From a virus: a DNA stretch of 33,734 nucleotides. Positions 19,639 through 26,723 of this stretch are shown piece by piece (position 1 is the stretch's first letter; every line of letters begins with the position of its first letter). The stretch covers positions 1 through 33,734 of the IMG/VR virus record IMGVR_UViG_3300035242_000024, one strand, 5' to 3'. A program made the translations under genes and the position numbers. Below the pieces are notes generated by a model. That model ran no database searches, had not been told where the DNA came from, and saw only the letters and a list, made by a program, of their open reading frames with translations.

Positions 19639-20529
19639 ATGCGTAAGCTTCCCCGCTCGGACGACCCTCAAGCCATGGAACTCATCGACGCCTACTGCGA
19701 GTCGCTCCGCCAGGCCGGCCGCTCCCAGCAGACCATCGACGGCCGCCGGGCCATCCTCGAACGCCTCGACGGCGCCCTGACGTTCGGGGTCGGCGCGGTC
19801 ACCCGCGAGGACCTCGCCGAGTGGCTCTACCGCGACAAGTGGAGCCAGAACGCGAAGGCCACCTACTGGCGGGCCATCCGCAGCTTCTACACCTGGGCGT
19901 GCAACCCGCGGGACCCGTGGCTCGCCGGCGACAACCCCACCGACGACATGCCGCCCGTTCGCACCGCCGACGGCATCGCGCACCCATGCACCGACGAGGA
20001 GCTGCGGCGGATCCTCACCGAGGCGGCCCAGCCCTACCGGCTGTGGGCGCTACTGGCGGCCTACCAGGGCCTGCGGGCTTGTGAGATCTCCGGCCTCGAC
20101 CGCGAGCACGTCGACGCCCGGCAGTTGTTCGTGGTGCGCGGAAAGGGCGGCAGGCCCAGGACGCACGACACGGATGACGCCGTGTGGCGTGCGATCAAGG
20201 ATCTGCCGCCCGGGCCGCTGGCCCGCCGGCCCGACGGGCAGCGCGCCGACCCTCACTACGTCGCGGTGTACACCCGCGACCACTTCCACCGCAAGCTGAA
20301 GATCAAGACCAGCTTGCACTCGCTACGGCACTGGCTCGGCTGCACCGTCCAGCGCGAATTCCGCAATATCCGGGTCACTCAGGAACTGCTCGGACACAAG
20401 CAGCTCTCCTCGACGCAGATCTACACCTGGGCCAGCGACGAGGAGAAGCGGGCTGCCAGGGCTACTCTTCCTCGGCTGGCGGAGGAAGCTCCTCGACCTG
20501 AGAGTGAGGCCGGCGGTCGCGTCGGATGA
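19639..20529 (+). CDS. int: tyrosine recombinase (phage integrase)
   Basis: 296 residues from ATG 19639. The N-terminal core-binding SAM-like domain spans about 13-100 (LIDAYCESLRQAGRSQQTIDGRRAILERL...AKATYWRAIRSFYTWACN). The catalytic set is complete: R146 in YQGLRACEISGL, K169 in VRGKGGRPR, H227-x-x-R230 in LHSLRHWLG, H253 in LLGHKQLSSTQIY and the nucleophile Y262. It is a small integrase without an arm-binding extension of note. It follows the repressor in what looks like one plus-strand unit; the last 68 bases overlap a convergent gene. It should catalyse attP x attB recombination. Confidence 0.95.
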   Translation: MRKLPRSDDPQAMELIDAYCESLRQAGRSQQTIDGRRAILERLDGALTFGVGAVTREDLAEWLYRDKWSQNAKATYWRAIRSFYTWACNPRDPWLAGDNPTDDMPPVRTADGIAHPCTDEELRRILTEAAQPYRLWALLAAYQGLRACEISGLDREHVDARQLFVVRGKGGRPRTHDTDDAVWRAIKDLPPGPLARRPDGQRADPHYVAVYTRDHFHRKLKIKTSLHSLRHWLGCTVQREFRNIRVTQELLGHKQLSSTQIYTWASDEEKRAARATLPRLAEEAPRPESEAGGRVG

Positions 20530-20803
20530 CCCTGGTGCGCGGCACGCATGTCCGGCCGCGCACCGGCATGTGCGCGACGACCTCGACCCGGGGCGTGCGG
20601 TCCGGGTCGAGGGTCTCGTCGGAGGCGGCGATGATGACGCCGGCCTCCCCGGTGTAGAGGTAGTCGACCGCCTTCTGCCAGTCGTCGCGGATGACGCCGC
20701 CCATGACGTAGCCCTGGGCGAGGCAGTAGTCGATGCAGATCTGGGCGTCCGGGAGTAGGCGGTCGGACAGGACGAAGACCATGGCGGTGGTCGGGTGTTT
20801 CAT
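20462..20803 (-). CDS. resolvase-N-terminus-like small protein lacking the catalytic serine
   Basis: 113 residues from ATG 20803 with a GGGGAG ribosome binding site. The part VFVLSDRLLPDAQICIDYCLAQGYVMGGVIRDDWQKAVDYLYTGEAGVIIAASDETLDPDRTPRVEVV follows the layout of a serine-recombinase N-terminal fold (QxxxCxxYCxxxGY...DD...A...AGVI), but the YxRvS catalytic Ser segment is absent (it reads VFVLSD). The C-terminus is Arg-rich then acidic. It runs against the integrase and overlaps its last 68 bases, so the two genes may interfere transcriptionally. Function unknown; homologues next to actinomycete integrases are known to me only vaguely. Confidence 0.6.
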   Translation of the reverse strand: MKHPTTAMVFVLSDRLLPDAQICIDYCLAQGYVMGGVIRDDWQKAVDYLYTGEAGVIIAASDETLDPDRTPRVEVVAHMPVRGRTCVPRTRVIRRDRRPHSQVEELPPPAEEE

Positions 20804-21063
20804 GATCTTTTCTCCCCGTTCATCCTAGATAACGGCGGGTAACAGAAGGATCACTATTTCGGTGATCATGCAAGTTGCACATGGGCCTGTTGGCCACCTC
20901 TGTGCAGGTCAGAGACTTCAAACGTCACTTTCGGTCACACGTGCTCAACCGAACGTACGATATGAATCACGTTCACTTGCCAGCCCCGTCGGGTCCAAGG
21001 TTGGATGGCGCACCTACCTGGCAGATTCACCAGAAAGATCATGTAGCTCTACCCTGGCGGCCC
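20804..21063. other. AT-richer gap next to integrase, candidate attP region
   Basis: About 260 bases with clearly lower GC and no gene. Inverted repeats include GATCAC/GTGATC (around 20850-20868), TGCACA/TGTGCA (around 20877-20905) and GAACGT/ACGTTC (20951-20956 and 20969-20974). GTCAC occurs twice, ten bases apart, near 20923-20938. Such a cluster between int and the excisionase candidate is the expected place of attP with protein arms, but no tRNA 3' end or known core can be recognised, so this is a guess from position. It must also hold the promoters of the two divergent flanking genes. Confidence 0.35.
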
Positions 21064-21264
21064 GTGGGCAAATTGGACCTGATGGGCGTCGCAGAGGTTG
21101 CGGCGCGATTAGGTGTGAGCAGGTCCAGGGCGGCACAAATCGTCCGCGAGCGTGACTTCCCCGAACCCGCAGCCAAACTGATCGGCATGGACGTCTGGGA
21201 GACCGCCGACGTCGAAGAGTGGATCACCCGGCGCCGGCCGCCACCCGCAGAGGGCGAAATCTAG
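21064..21264 (+). CDS. AlpA/MerR-type excisionase candidate
   Basis: 66 residues from GTG 21064, or 60 from ATG 21082. The core, LMGVAEVAARLGVSRSRAAQIVRERDFPEPAAKLIGMDVWETADVEEWI, is a standard winged HTH of the AlpA/excisionase type (helix, recognition helix, then the FP.P...G..W...DV..W wing). Near the integrase this is very probably the directionality factor. The open frame extends back to 20875, but that part is low in GC3 and is not expected to be coding. The stop TAG shares bases with the TAG of the convergent next gene. Confidence 0.75.
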   Translation: MGKLDLMGVAEVAARLGVSRSRAAQIVRERDFPEPAAKLIGMDVWETADVEEWITRRRPPPAEGEI

Positions 21265-21494
21265 GGCTTGAACCACCAGTCGCCGTCGACCGGATCCCGC
21301 CAGCCGCACACCAGCCGGCGCAACGGGAACGGCCCGAACAGCTCGTCCGGCGGCCACGTCGCGCCGAGAACGAGCATGTAGGCCTCGCCGCGCACCTCGG
21401 CCACCCGGGCGTACGGCTGCATGCTGACCACGATCGGGTCGTCGTCGTAGGGCGGCAGGATCGTGACCATCTGCCCGAGCTTGAACGCGTCCAT
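21261..21494 (-). CDS. small hypothetical protein, convergent with excisionase candidate
   Basis: 77 residues: MDAFKLGQMVTILPPYDDDPIVVSMQPYARVAEVRGEAYMLVLGATWPPDELFGPFPLRRLVCGWRDPVDGDWWFKP. It reads as a small beta-barrel (SH3-like) protein. Its stop and that of the plus-strand gene share the palindrome CTAG. Function unknown. Confidence 0.65.
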   Translation of the reverse strand: MDAFKLGQMVTILPPYDDDPIVVSMQPYARVAEVRGEAYMLVLGATWPPDELFGPFPLRRLVCGWRDPVDGDWWFKP

Positions 21495-21516
21495 GTCCCC
21501 TCCGCTGTAGAGGTGA

Positions 21517-21557
21517 GGTGCCGGGCCGCGGCTCAGCGGGTCCAGCGACCCGGCACC
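21517..21557. other. inverted repeat upstream of the 77-residue gene
   Basis: GGTGCCGGG (21517-21525) and CCCGGCACC (21549-21557) are perfect 9-bp arms around a 23-base centre. A smaller CCCGTTCGGGG hairpin follows at about 21557-21567. They lie between two divergent genes. They could form a leader structure of the minus-strand gene or a terminator for stray plus-strand reading. No T tract is present. The rest of the gap 21495-21657 shows nothing else. Confidence 0.4.
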
Positions 21558-21657
21558 CCGTTCGGGGGGCGGCGGCGGGCTAATCGATCAGCCTCCGCTT
21601 CGCGCCAGGACGCGAATATCGCCCACCGCCGCCATCCACATCCGACCAGGCGAAACC

Positions 21658-21705
21658 GTGAACACTCCAGATGTGTTCACGCTGAACACCGGGTAACGTG
21701 AACAC
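21658..21705 (+). promoter_or_regulatory. GTGAACAC operator array before GntR gene
   Basis: GTGAACAC occurs at 21658-21665 and 21698-21705, with its complement GTGTTCAC at 21673-21680. TGTTCACGCTGAACA (21674-21688) is a perfect 6-3-6 palindrome. The array ends three bases before the ATG of the GntR-type regulator. This is what an autoregulated HutC/KorSA-type repressor gene looks like. TAACGT (21694-21699) could be the -10 box of a leaderless transcript; no good -35 is apparent. Confidence 0.65.
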
Positions 21706-21707
21706 AC

Positions 21708-22448
21708 ATGGGTGAACCCGTATACCGAGACGTCGCCAACGCCATCCGCGCCGACATCGAAGCCAGACGCCTCGTCGAAGGCGACCGGCTCCCGACCGTC
21801 CGCGAACTGGCGCAGCGCTTCGGCGTACCCACCGGCACGGTCGCCAAGGCCATCGACATCCTCCGCGCCGACGGCGTGATCGTCGCCAAGCATGGCCGCG
21901 GCCTCTACGTCCGGTCGTTCGGGCGAATCCTGCGCTCATCGCCCGGCCGGCTCTCGCGATCCTGGTGGACCGAGGGCAAGTCGATCCAGGACCACGACAC
22001 CGACGGCCGCCTCCGCGTCGTCCACGTGGTCGTCGGCGAGGTGCCAGCCGTCGAAGAGGTCGCCCAGGCGCTCGCCGTGCCCGCGGGCGCCGCAGTGCTG
22101 TCCCGGGCCCGACGCTTCGCCGTCGAGGACCGCATCGTCCAGGTCGCGACGAGCTACATCCCCCTCGACGTCGTGGCAGTCGCACCAGCGGTCGGCTACA
22201 CCGGGCCGGGCCCGGGCGGCATCTACGCGCGCATGACGGAAGCCGGCGTCGGCCCCGAGACATACCGCGAGGCGCTGGTATGCCGCATGCCGACTCCCGT
22301 CGAGGAGGCGGACTTGGGCCTGCCCAGGGGCACGCCGGTGGTCGCGATCACCCGGTACGCATACACGAACACCAGGCGGTGCGTGGAGGTCAACTTCATG
22401 GTGCTGGACGCCAGCGCCTACGAGCTGGAGTACCTGCTCGGCGCCTAG
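21708..22448 (+). CDS. GntR-family regulator, HutC/UTRA type
   Basis: 246 residues. Residues 5-70 (VYRDVANAIRADIEARRLVEGDRLPTVRELAQRFGVPTGTVAKAIDILRADGVIVAKHGRGLYV) are a complete GntR winged helix. Residues about 95-243 (RVVHVVVGEVPAVEEVAQALAVPAGAAVLSRARRFAVEDRIVQVATSYIPLDVV, ARMTEAGVGPETYREALVCRMPTPVEEADLGLPRGTPVVAITRYAYT, VEVNFMVLDASAYELEY) are the UTRA ligand-binding domain. Similar proteins regulate actinomycete integrative elements (KorSA) as well as metabolism. It sits beside int and the excisionase candidate under its own operator array, and probably controls its own gene and perhaps the gene that follows. The ligand is unknown. Confidence 0.9.
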   Translation: MGEPVYRDVANAIRADIEARRLVEGDRLPTVRELAQRFGVPTGTVAKAIDILRADGVIVAKHGRGLYVRSFGRILRSSPGRLSRSWWTEGKSIQDHDTDGRLRVVHVVVGEVPAVEEVAQALAVPAGAAVLSRARRFAVEDRIVQVATSYIPLDVVAVAPAVGYTGPGPGGIYARMTEAGVGPETYREALVCRMPTPVEEADLGLPRGTPVVAITRYAYTNTRRCVEVNFMVLDASAYELEYLLGA

Positions 22449-22581
22449 ACGCGGATGGGGCGTTACGCCGATCGTCCACTTCGGCGCGCCGATCATCCGA
22501 TTGTGTCGCCCGACCGCTACCGCCTGTTGCGTCGATGCCTCACCCTGTCATGGCCTCGTCACCGTCGATCAGGGGTCCCCC

Positions 22582-23157
22582 ATGAGCTACCCGCCGCAGC
22601 AGCCACCCGTCATGCCCGGCTACACCCCACCACCACAGGGCGACTGGACGCCGCAGGCACCGAAGAAGCGCGGGCCGCTGCCCTGGCTCATCGGCGCACT
22701 CGTCGTGCTGACCGTCGCCGTGGGGACGATGATCGCCGTTCTCGCGAGCGGATCGGGCGGATCGGCGGGCAGCGCAGCGCGGACAACTCCACCGCTGCCG
22801 CAGGATCCGTGCGGCGGCGGCATCTGCCAGACGACCAAACCCGCGATCTCCGCCGGCTACACACCGAAGCCCTCCGACTTCGCGCTCACCACGAAGATCA
22901 CCGACAAGCAGTGCTTCGGGTCGGCAGGCTGCAACATCAGCCTCGAGGTGAAGATGGCCTACGGAGGCCAGGACCTCTCGGCCGGCGATACGTGGCTGAT
23001 CACCTACGAGATCACGGGCGACGAGTCAGGGCCGATCGTTGGCAGCATCGAGGTCAAGGGCGATACCTACGAGGTCAACCGTGAGTCGCTGTCGACGAAG
23101 AACTCCAAGACGAAGATCGACATCAAGGTTACCGACGTGGAGAAGCGCGGCCTCTGA
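22582..23157 (+). CDS. membrane-anchored protein with extracytoplasmic domain (possible lysogenic conversion gene)
   Basis: 191 residues from ATG 22582 with an AGGGG ribosome binding site. The head is Pro/Gln-rich (MSYPPQQPPVMPGYTPPPQGDWTPQAP) and is followed by a transmembrane helix (LPWLIGALVVLTVAVGTMIAVLA, about 33-55). The outside part has two Cys pairs (DPCGGGICQ and KQCFGSAGCN) and a beta-rich domain (EVKMAYGGQDLSAGDTWLITYEITGDESGPIVGSIEVKG). Actinobacterial cell-surface proteins often have this build. It lies between the regulator and the terminator and is unlike structural genes, so a cargo gene expressed in the lysogen is plausible. Confidence 0.75.
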   Translation: MSYPPQQPPVMPGYTPPPQGDWTPQAPKKRGPLPWLIGALVVLTVAVGTMIAVLASGSGGSAGSAARTTPPLPQDPCGGGICQTTKPAISAGYTPKPSDFALTTKITDKQCFGSAGCNISLEVKMAYGGQDLSAGDTWLITYEITGDESGPIVGSIEVKGDTYEVNRESLSTKNSKTKIDIKVTDVEKRGL

Positions 23158-23173
23158 CCCGGGCACGACGAAA

Positions 23174-23208
23174 GCCGCCCTCCCCGGCCAGTGGCCAGGA
23201 AGGGCGGC
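23174..23208. terminator. bidirectional hairpin between convergent operons
   Basis: GCCGCCCT and AGGGCGGC form an outer 8-bp stem. The inner part (CC.GGCC, loop AGT) continues it with two mismatches, giving a 35-base hairpin of very high stability. It lies 16 bases after the stop of the plus-strand membrane protein and 34 bases after the end of the lysis operon on the other strand, so it can end transcription from both sides. A short A run precedes it on the plus strand. Confidence 0.8.
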
Positions 23209-23242
23209 AGGCGTTTCCCCCGAGTCGGAACCCGGGCTGAGT

Positions 23243-23581
23243 CTATGCGGCGGCGATCGTGGACCTCGCCGGCGCCGCCGCGATGCCGAGGGCGCCGAGG
23301 ACGGCCGCGGCGATCAGCATCCAGTCGGTGCCGCTGACGCCGCCGTCGATGACGGTCGCGGCGACCTGCAGCCCGGCCAGCGCCGCACCGACCGCGGTCT
23401 TGGTCCACGGTGCGGACGGGACGAGCGGGACGAGCCACGTGAGGGCCGCCGTGCAGGCGGCCACGGCGATGGCGACGCCTTCGGCGGCGTCCACGTGGTG
23501 ATCGCCGGTGAGCAGCGGCACCGCGGTGGTCGCGACGGCGTACAGGAACGCCACGAGGCTCTTGCCGTAGGTGGCGAGCAT
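23243..23581 (-). CDS. holin-like membrane protein
   Basis: 112 residues from ATG 23581 with a strong GGAGGGG ribosome binding site. Three hydrophobic helices can be seen: LVAFLYAVATTAVPLLT, VAIAVAACTAALTWLVPLV and WTKTAVGAALAGLQVAATVI/WMLIAAAVLGALGIAAA. Size, helix count and position three genes after the endolysin suggest a class I holin. It is the last gene of the late operon before the terminator. The sequence itself does not match a specific holin family that I can name. Confidence 0.65.
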   Translation of the reverse strand: MLATYGKSLVAFLYAVATTAVPLLTGDHHVDAAEGVAIAVAACTAALTWLVPLVPSAPWTKTAVGAALAGLQVAATVIDGGVSGTDWMLIAAAVLGALGIAAAPARSTIAAA

Positions 23582-23594
23582 GATGATCCCCTCC

Positions 23595-23834
23595 TCAGGG
23601 GCGCGATGGGCAGTCGAGTCGTCGCCGAAGGTCGGCGATGTCCCGGGCGAGGTTTCGTCCGGAGTCGGTGGCGGGCGGAGATTCCGCCCACGCGTCGTCG
23701 AGGGTGCTGACCACCGAGCACCATTTGCGGTCGGACTCGGCGTTGGCGTGCAGGGCGACGATCAGGGCGACGCTGGCGGTCACGATCGACGACAGCAGCA
23801 TCGCGGCGACGGTGTACCAGGACGGCCGCCTCAC
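23595..23834 (-). CDS. small membrane-anchored lysis-region protein
   Basis: 79 residues from GTG 23834. MRRPSWY is followed by one hydrophobic helix (TVAAMLLSSIVTASVALIVALHA) and a charged outer part with two Cys (RKWCSVVST...LRRRLDC). The N-in, C-out arrangement resembles spanin-like or holin-accessory proteins, but no family is certain. GTGA overlap with the preceding gene. Confidence 0.65.
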   Translation of the reverse strand: MRRPSWYTVAAMLLSSIVTASVALIVALHANAESDRKWCSVVSTLDDAWAESPPATDSGRNLARDIADLRRRLDCPSRP

Positions 23835-24112
23835 CGGTCAGCCGCCGAGTCGCTGGATGACGACGACGGCGACCGTGGCGAGTCCTCCGGCGGAGATGAT
23901 CCCGACGCCCCACCCGTACGCAGTGCGAGCAGTTGCCCGACGCCGGGGACTCCGACCAGGGCCGCGCCGAGGAGCATGAGGCTGAGGTTGAAATCCGCCG
24001 CCGGCACGATGAGGGCCTGGTGCAGGATCAGGGCCCAGCCACCCAGGAACGAGATCGCGTCCTTGGCGACCATCCAGGTATCGCGGCGCCGCCGGGCGCT
24101 CCGGGCGCTCAT
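23831..24112 (-). CDS. holin-like membrane protein with alternative-frame C-terminus
   Basis: 93 residues from ATG 24112: MSARSARRRRDTWMVAKDAISFLGGWALILHQALIVPAADFNLSLMLLGAALVGVPGVGQLLALRT, then a Ser/Pro tail (GGASGSSPPEDSPRSPSSSSSDSAADR). Two membrane helices are clear. Similar actinophage proteins end in such a tail. However, in the -1 frame the same DNA reads AYGWGVGIISAGGLATVAVVVIQRLGG to a stop at 23838, a strong third helix with better GC3. Which C-terminus is used, or whether both are, cannot be settled here. The GTGA overlap with the next gene favours the tail version. Confidence 0.65.
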   Translation of the reverse strand: MSARSARRRRDTWMVAKDAISFLGGWALILHQALIVPAADFNLSLMLLGAALVGVPGVGQLLALRTGGASGSSPPEDSPRSPSSSSSDSAADR

Positions 24113-24152
24113 GCATGCCTCAGCCTCTCGACGGCGGACCCGCGGGCGGTGG

Positions 24153-24902
24153 TCACGCTGCCGGCGCGGCGAGCTGGCGCAGCGCCCCGACCAGCGCCGC
24201 CTGCAGCGCCTCCGGCGTGACGTCCACGCCGGGCAGCGCGGCGGCGAGCGCGGGCACGAGCGCGGCGGCCAGCGCCTGCTCGTCGACCGGATCCTTGCCG
24301 GCAGCCAGCAGCAGCGCGGGCACCTGCCGGTTCGTCAACGCGTCGGTCCGGGCCCCGACGGTCACAACCTGGCCGCCGGCCGTCGATCCGTTCGAGAGCT
24401 TGTAGGCCCAGACGGCCTTGGCGATGTCCTCGGGAGTCAGCACGAGCTCCTCCAGCTTGTAGTCGAAGGTGGTGTTGTCGTCGGCGCTCTGTGACCAGGC
24501 GCCCTCGAAGTGGACGTGTTCCGTGTGGGCCGACGGACCCGTGTAGTCGGTCGGGGCGAAGTCGTCGCGCTGGTGGTACATGGTCCGGTTGTAGATCATG
24601 TAGCGGATCACGGTCGCCAGTGCGGGCAGGCGCCGGATGTGGTCGACTAGGTCCTGCGCGGACACGTCCGGGTCGCCGAGGTCGGAGTCCATGTCCCAGG
24701 CGCGGGCCTCGGGCAGGTCGTCGGGGTCGCCGTCCCAGGCCGGCCGGGAGCCGGGCGTGTCGTCGGGGTTGTGGCCGCTGGTGCGGGTCTTGTGGGCGGC
24801 GTCGCCGATCGTGCCGTCGGATGTCCGGTCGCGGCCGGGGAACGCGGCGTCGACCTGGGCGCGCAGGTTCTGCAGGCCGCGGGTGAGGGTCCAGTCGCTC
24901 AT
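24153..24902 (-). CDS. endolysin, M15-type peptidase domain
   Basis: 249 residues from ATG 24902. The pattern GDAAHKTRTSGHNPDD with H44, then EARAWDMDSDLG (D70/D72), and SAHTEHVHFEGAW with H129 and H131 is the zinc set of the M15/Hedgehog-type D,D- or L,D-peptidases used by actinophages to cut peptidoglycan cross-links. After about 180 the protein changes to a low-complexity Ala/Leu tail (EQALAAALVPALAAALPGVDVTPEALQAALVGALRQLAA), seen in several actinophage lysins or minor tail proteins and perhaps a wall-binding or oligomer helix. The position at the end of the tail genes and before the membrane proteins supports the lysis role. Confidence 0.85.
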   Translation of the reverse strand: MSDWTLTRGLQNLRAQVDAAFPGRDRTSDGTIGDAAHKTRTSGHNPDDTPGSRPAWDGDPDDLPEARAWDMDSDLGDPDVSAQDLVDHIRRLPALATVIRYMIYNRTMYHQRDDFAPTDYTGPSAHTEHVHFEGAWSQSADDNTTFDYKLEELVLTPEDIAKAVWAYKLSNGSTAGGQVVTVGARTDALTNRQVPALLLAAGKDPVDEQALAAALVPALAAALPGVDVTPEALQAALVGALRQLAAPAA

Positions 24903-26263
24903 CAGTGATCGTTCCTCGCTTCCCAGCGCAGCGGGTAATTGGACGAGGCGAAGATCTTCCCGGCGCCGGGACCCTTGTGCGCGAACGCCCAGACGACGCT
25001 GCCGCTGTCGAGATCGCCGGACACCACCGAGATGCCCATGCGGACCACGCTGCCGATGAACTGGTCGTTGCCCGCGTAGATCGACGGGTCGCCCTCGCCC
25101 GCGGCGGCCGGGGAACTCGTGCCCGTCGAGGCGAACCGGACGATCGTGCCGCCCACCACGACGACCAACTCGTAGAAGTCGGTCCGCGCCGCGTTGTGGT
25201 CGAGCAGGCAGCTCACCCAGATGCTCACGTCATCGCCGGCGGAGGCCGGCAGCGACAGCGTCGGGCCGCCGGAGACGATCGTCCAGCCCGCATCGTTCGG
25301 CATGGTCAGATCGCCGGAGGTGACGTAGGCGCGGGCGAACGTCGCCGCGGTCCCGCCGCCGCCTGCCACGGTGGCCCACTTCGTCCCGGTCGCCTGCGCG
25401 CTGTCGGCGGTGAGGACCTGACCGTCGGAGCCGACCGGGAGCCGCGCCACCGTCGCCGAGGCCGTCGCCACGTACAGGTCGCCCTTGGTCGTCAGCGTGG
25501 AACGCTGCTGCGCGCCGGTGATCCGGGAGTCGTCGCCCGCCGCGACCGTGCCCGTCGTCGTGCCGACCGGCAGCACCGCGGCGCCGCCCAGGCCGAGCGT
25601 CGTCCGGGCCGCCGCCGCATCGGCGGCGGTGATCAGGGCCCGGCCCGTCGCCGTCGAGTCGGAGATCGTGGCCGCGGCCGGCGCGGTCGGCGTGCCGTGG
25701 GTGTGGTTGCCGCGGGAGTAGGCGGTGGCGTTGCCCGCCGACGCGCTCTGTCCGTAGGCGGTTTCGCTGACCACCGTGCCGGACGGGGCCGCACCGCCGC
25801 CGCCACCGCCGGTGATCTTCGCGCCGCTCGCGTCGGTGACGTCCCCGTCGATGTCGAGTGCCGCCACGCCGCCGGCCACGCCGCGGGAGGTGAGCGGAAT
25901 GTACGTCTGGCCCGCCTCGGCGGCGCCGTCCCATTGGATCAGGTCCGCGAGTTCCACCGAGGTGCTCTGGTAGTCGAGTTGCAGGGTGCCGGTGCGTACG
26001 CTGCCCGCGACCTGCGCTTCGACGGTGTAGGCCCAGCCCTGCGGAGTCCACTGCGGGTCGTTGGTGGCTGGGAGCTGGATGCTGGCGGTGCCGTCCTGGG
26101 CGAGGTAGGCGGGCAGCGAGACCGCGGGCACGATCGAGCCGTCGGTGGCACCGTTGAGCGGGCTCGGGACGGTGAAGACGACCTTGCCGGTCGCGCCGCC
26201 GGCGGGTGGCACGTCGAAGCGGATCGCGACCGTGACGAGCTGCAGGGTTGCGGGCCAGGCCAT
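24902..26263 (-). CDS. tail fibre / receptor-binding-type minor tail protein
   Basis: 453 residues from ATG 26263. The N-terminal 120 look like an attachment domain. Then a Gly-rich hinge (ITGGGGGGAAPSGTVVSETAYG) leads to SRGNHTHGTP, a motif typical of phage tail fibres. Repeats of the form TTLGLGGAAVLPVGTTTGTVAAGDDSRITGAQQ and LTTKGDLYVATASATVARLPVGSDGQVLTADS are common shaft modules. The last 140 residues form a beta-rich tip candidate. TGATG overlap with the endolysin gene. This is the best candidate for host-surface binding in the window. Confidence 0.8.
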   Translation of the reverse strand: MAWPATLQLVTVAIRFDVPPAGGATGKVVFTVPSPLNGATDGSIVPAVSLPAYLAQDGTASIQLPATNDPQWTPQGWAYTVEAQVAGSVRTGTLQLDYQSTSVELADLIQWDGAAEAGQTYIPLTSRGVAGGVAALDIDGDVTDASGAKITGGGGGGAAPSGTVVSETAYGQSASAGNATAYSRGNHTHGTPTAPAAATISDSTATGRALITAADAAAARTTLGLGGAAVLPVGTTTGTVAAGDDSRITGAQQRSTLTTKGDLYVATASATVARLPVGSDGQVLTADSAQATGTKWATVAGGGGTAATFARAYVTSGDLTMPNDAGWTIVSGGPTLSLPASAGDDVSIWVSCLLDHNAARTDFYELVVVVGGTIVRFASTGTSSPAAAGEGDPSIYAGNDQFIGSVVRMGISVVSGDLDSGSVVWAFAHKGPGAGKIFASSNYPLRWEARNDH

Positions 26264-26276
26264 CAGCGATTCCTCG

Positions 26277-26714
26277 TCAGCTCGGGATCAGGGTGATCAT
26301 GAGGAAGGCGGGCGCGTTGGCGGAGGCCCGGACCCGGTGCGCCGTGCCGGAGCCGCCGGTCCGCTGACCCGTCAACACGAAGGTCTTCGAGGCTGTCGCC
26401 CCGGCCGTGTACTCGCCGTACGCGACGGTCGTGAAGCCATTGCCGGTGGTGGCGCCGACGTAGACGTTGGTGAAGTTGAGCTGGTTGCCGCTGACCGTGT
26501 CCTCGCGCAGCCGCAGCCCGGACAGATCCGCCGCGACGTCGGCCGACACGCGGCCGTTGAAGTACACGCCGTACGTCAGCCCGTTGATCAGTGTGGCGGC
26601 GATCGTCGCCAGGCTCGTCTCCGTGCCGCCGTATGTGGTGGTGTCCGCCACGATCGTGCTGATCGCCACCCGCGTGGCGATGTACGACCACGGAACGATG
26701 TCACCGGCAGCCAC
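26277..26714 (-). CDS. small distal tail protein
   Basis: 145 residues from GTG 26714 with AGGAG in front: AAGDIVPWSYIATRVAISTIVADTTTYGGTETSLATIAATLINGLTYGVYFNGRVSADVAADL and on to a beta-rich end (FLMITLIPS). It reads as a one-domain beta sandwich of the kind found next to fibres in siphophages. The exact family is not recognised; the location between baseplate and fibre genes indicates a virion part. Confidence 0.6.
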   Translation of the reverse strand: MAAGDIVPWSYIATRVAISTIVADTTTYGGTETSLATIAATLINGLTYGVYFNGRVSADVAADLSGLRLREDTVSGNQLNFTNVYVGATTGNGFTTVAYGEYTAGATASKTFVLTGQRTGGSGTAHRVRASANAPAFLMITLIPS

Positions 26715-26723
26715 GGACGCTCC

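Noticed and set aside
20530-21063. tRNA fragment as attP core
   Set aside because: I looked for a T-arm and CCA-proximal stem by eye on both strands and found none. The attP position is therefore only inferred from location.
20875-21063. Longer N-terminus of the excisionase candidate
   Set aside because: The frame is open, but its GC3 is low, it has no ribosome binding site at ATG 20875, and excisionases of this type are about 60-70 residues long.
19167-22448. Integrative conjugative element (int, AlpA-type excisionase, GntR regulator)
   Set aside because: The trio resembles pSAM2-type elements, but no FtsK-like transfer or Rep gene of that kind is seen, and tail, lysis and repressor genes show a tailed phage.
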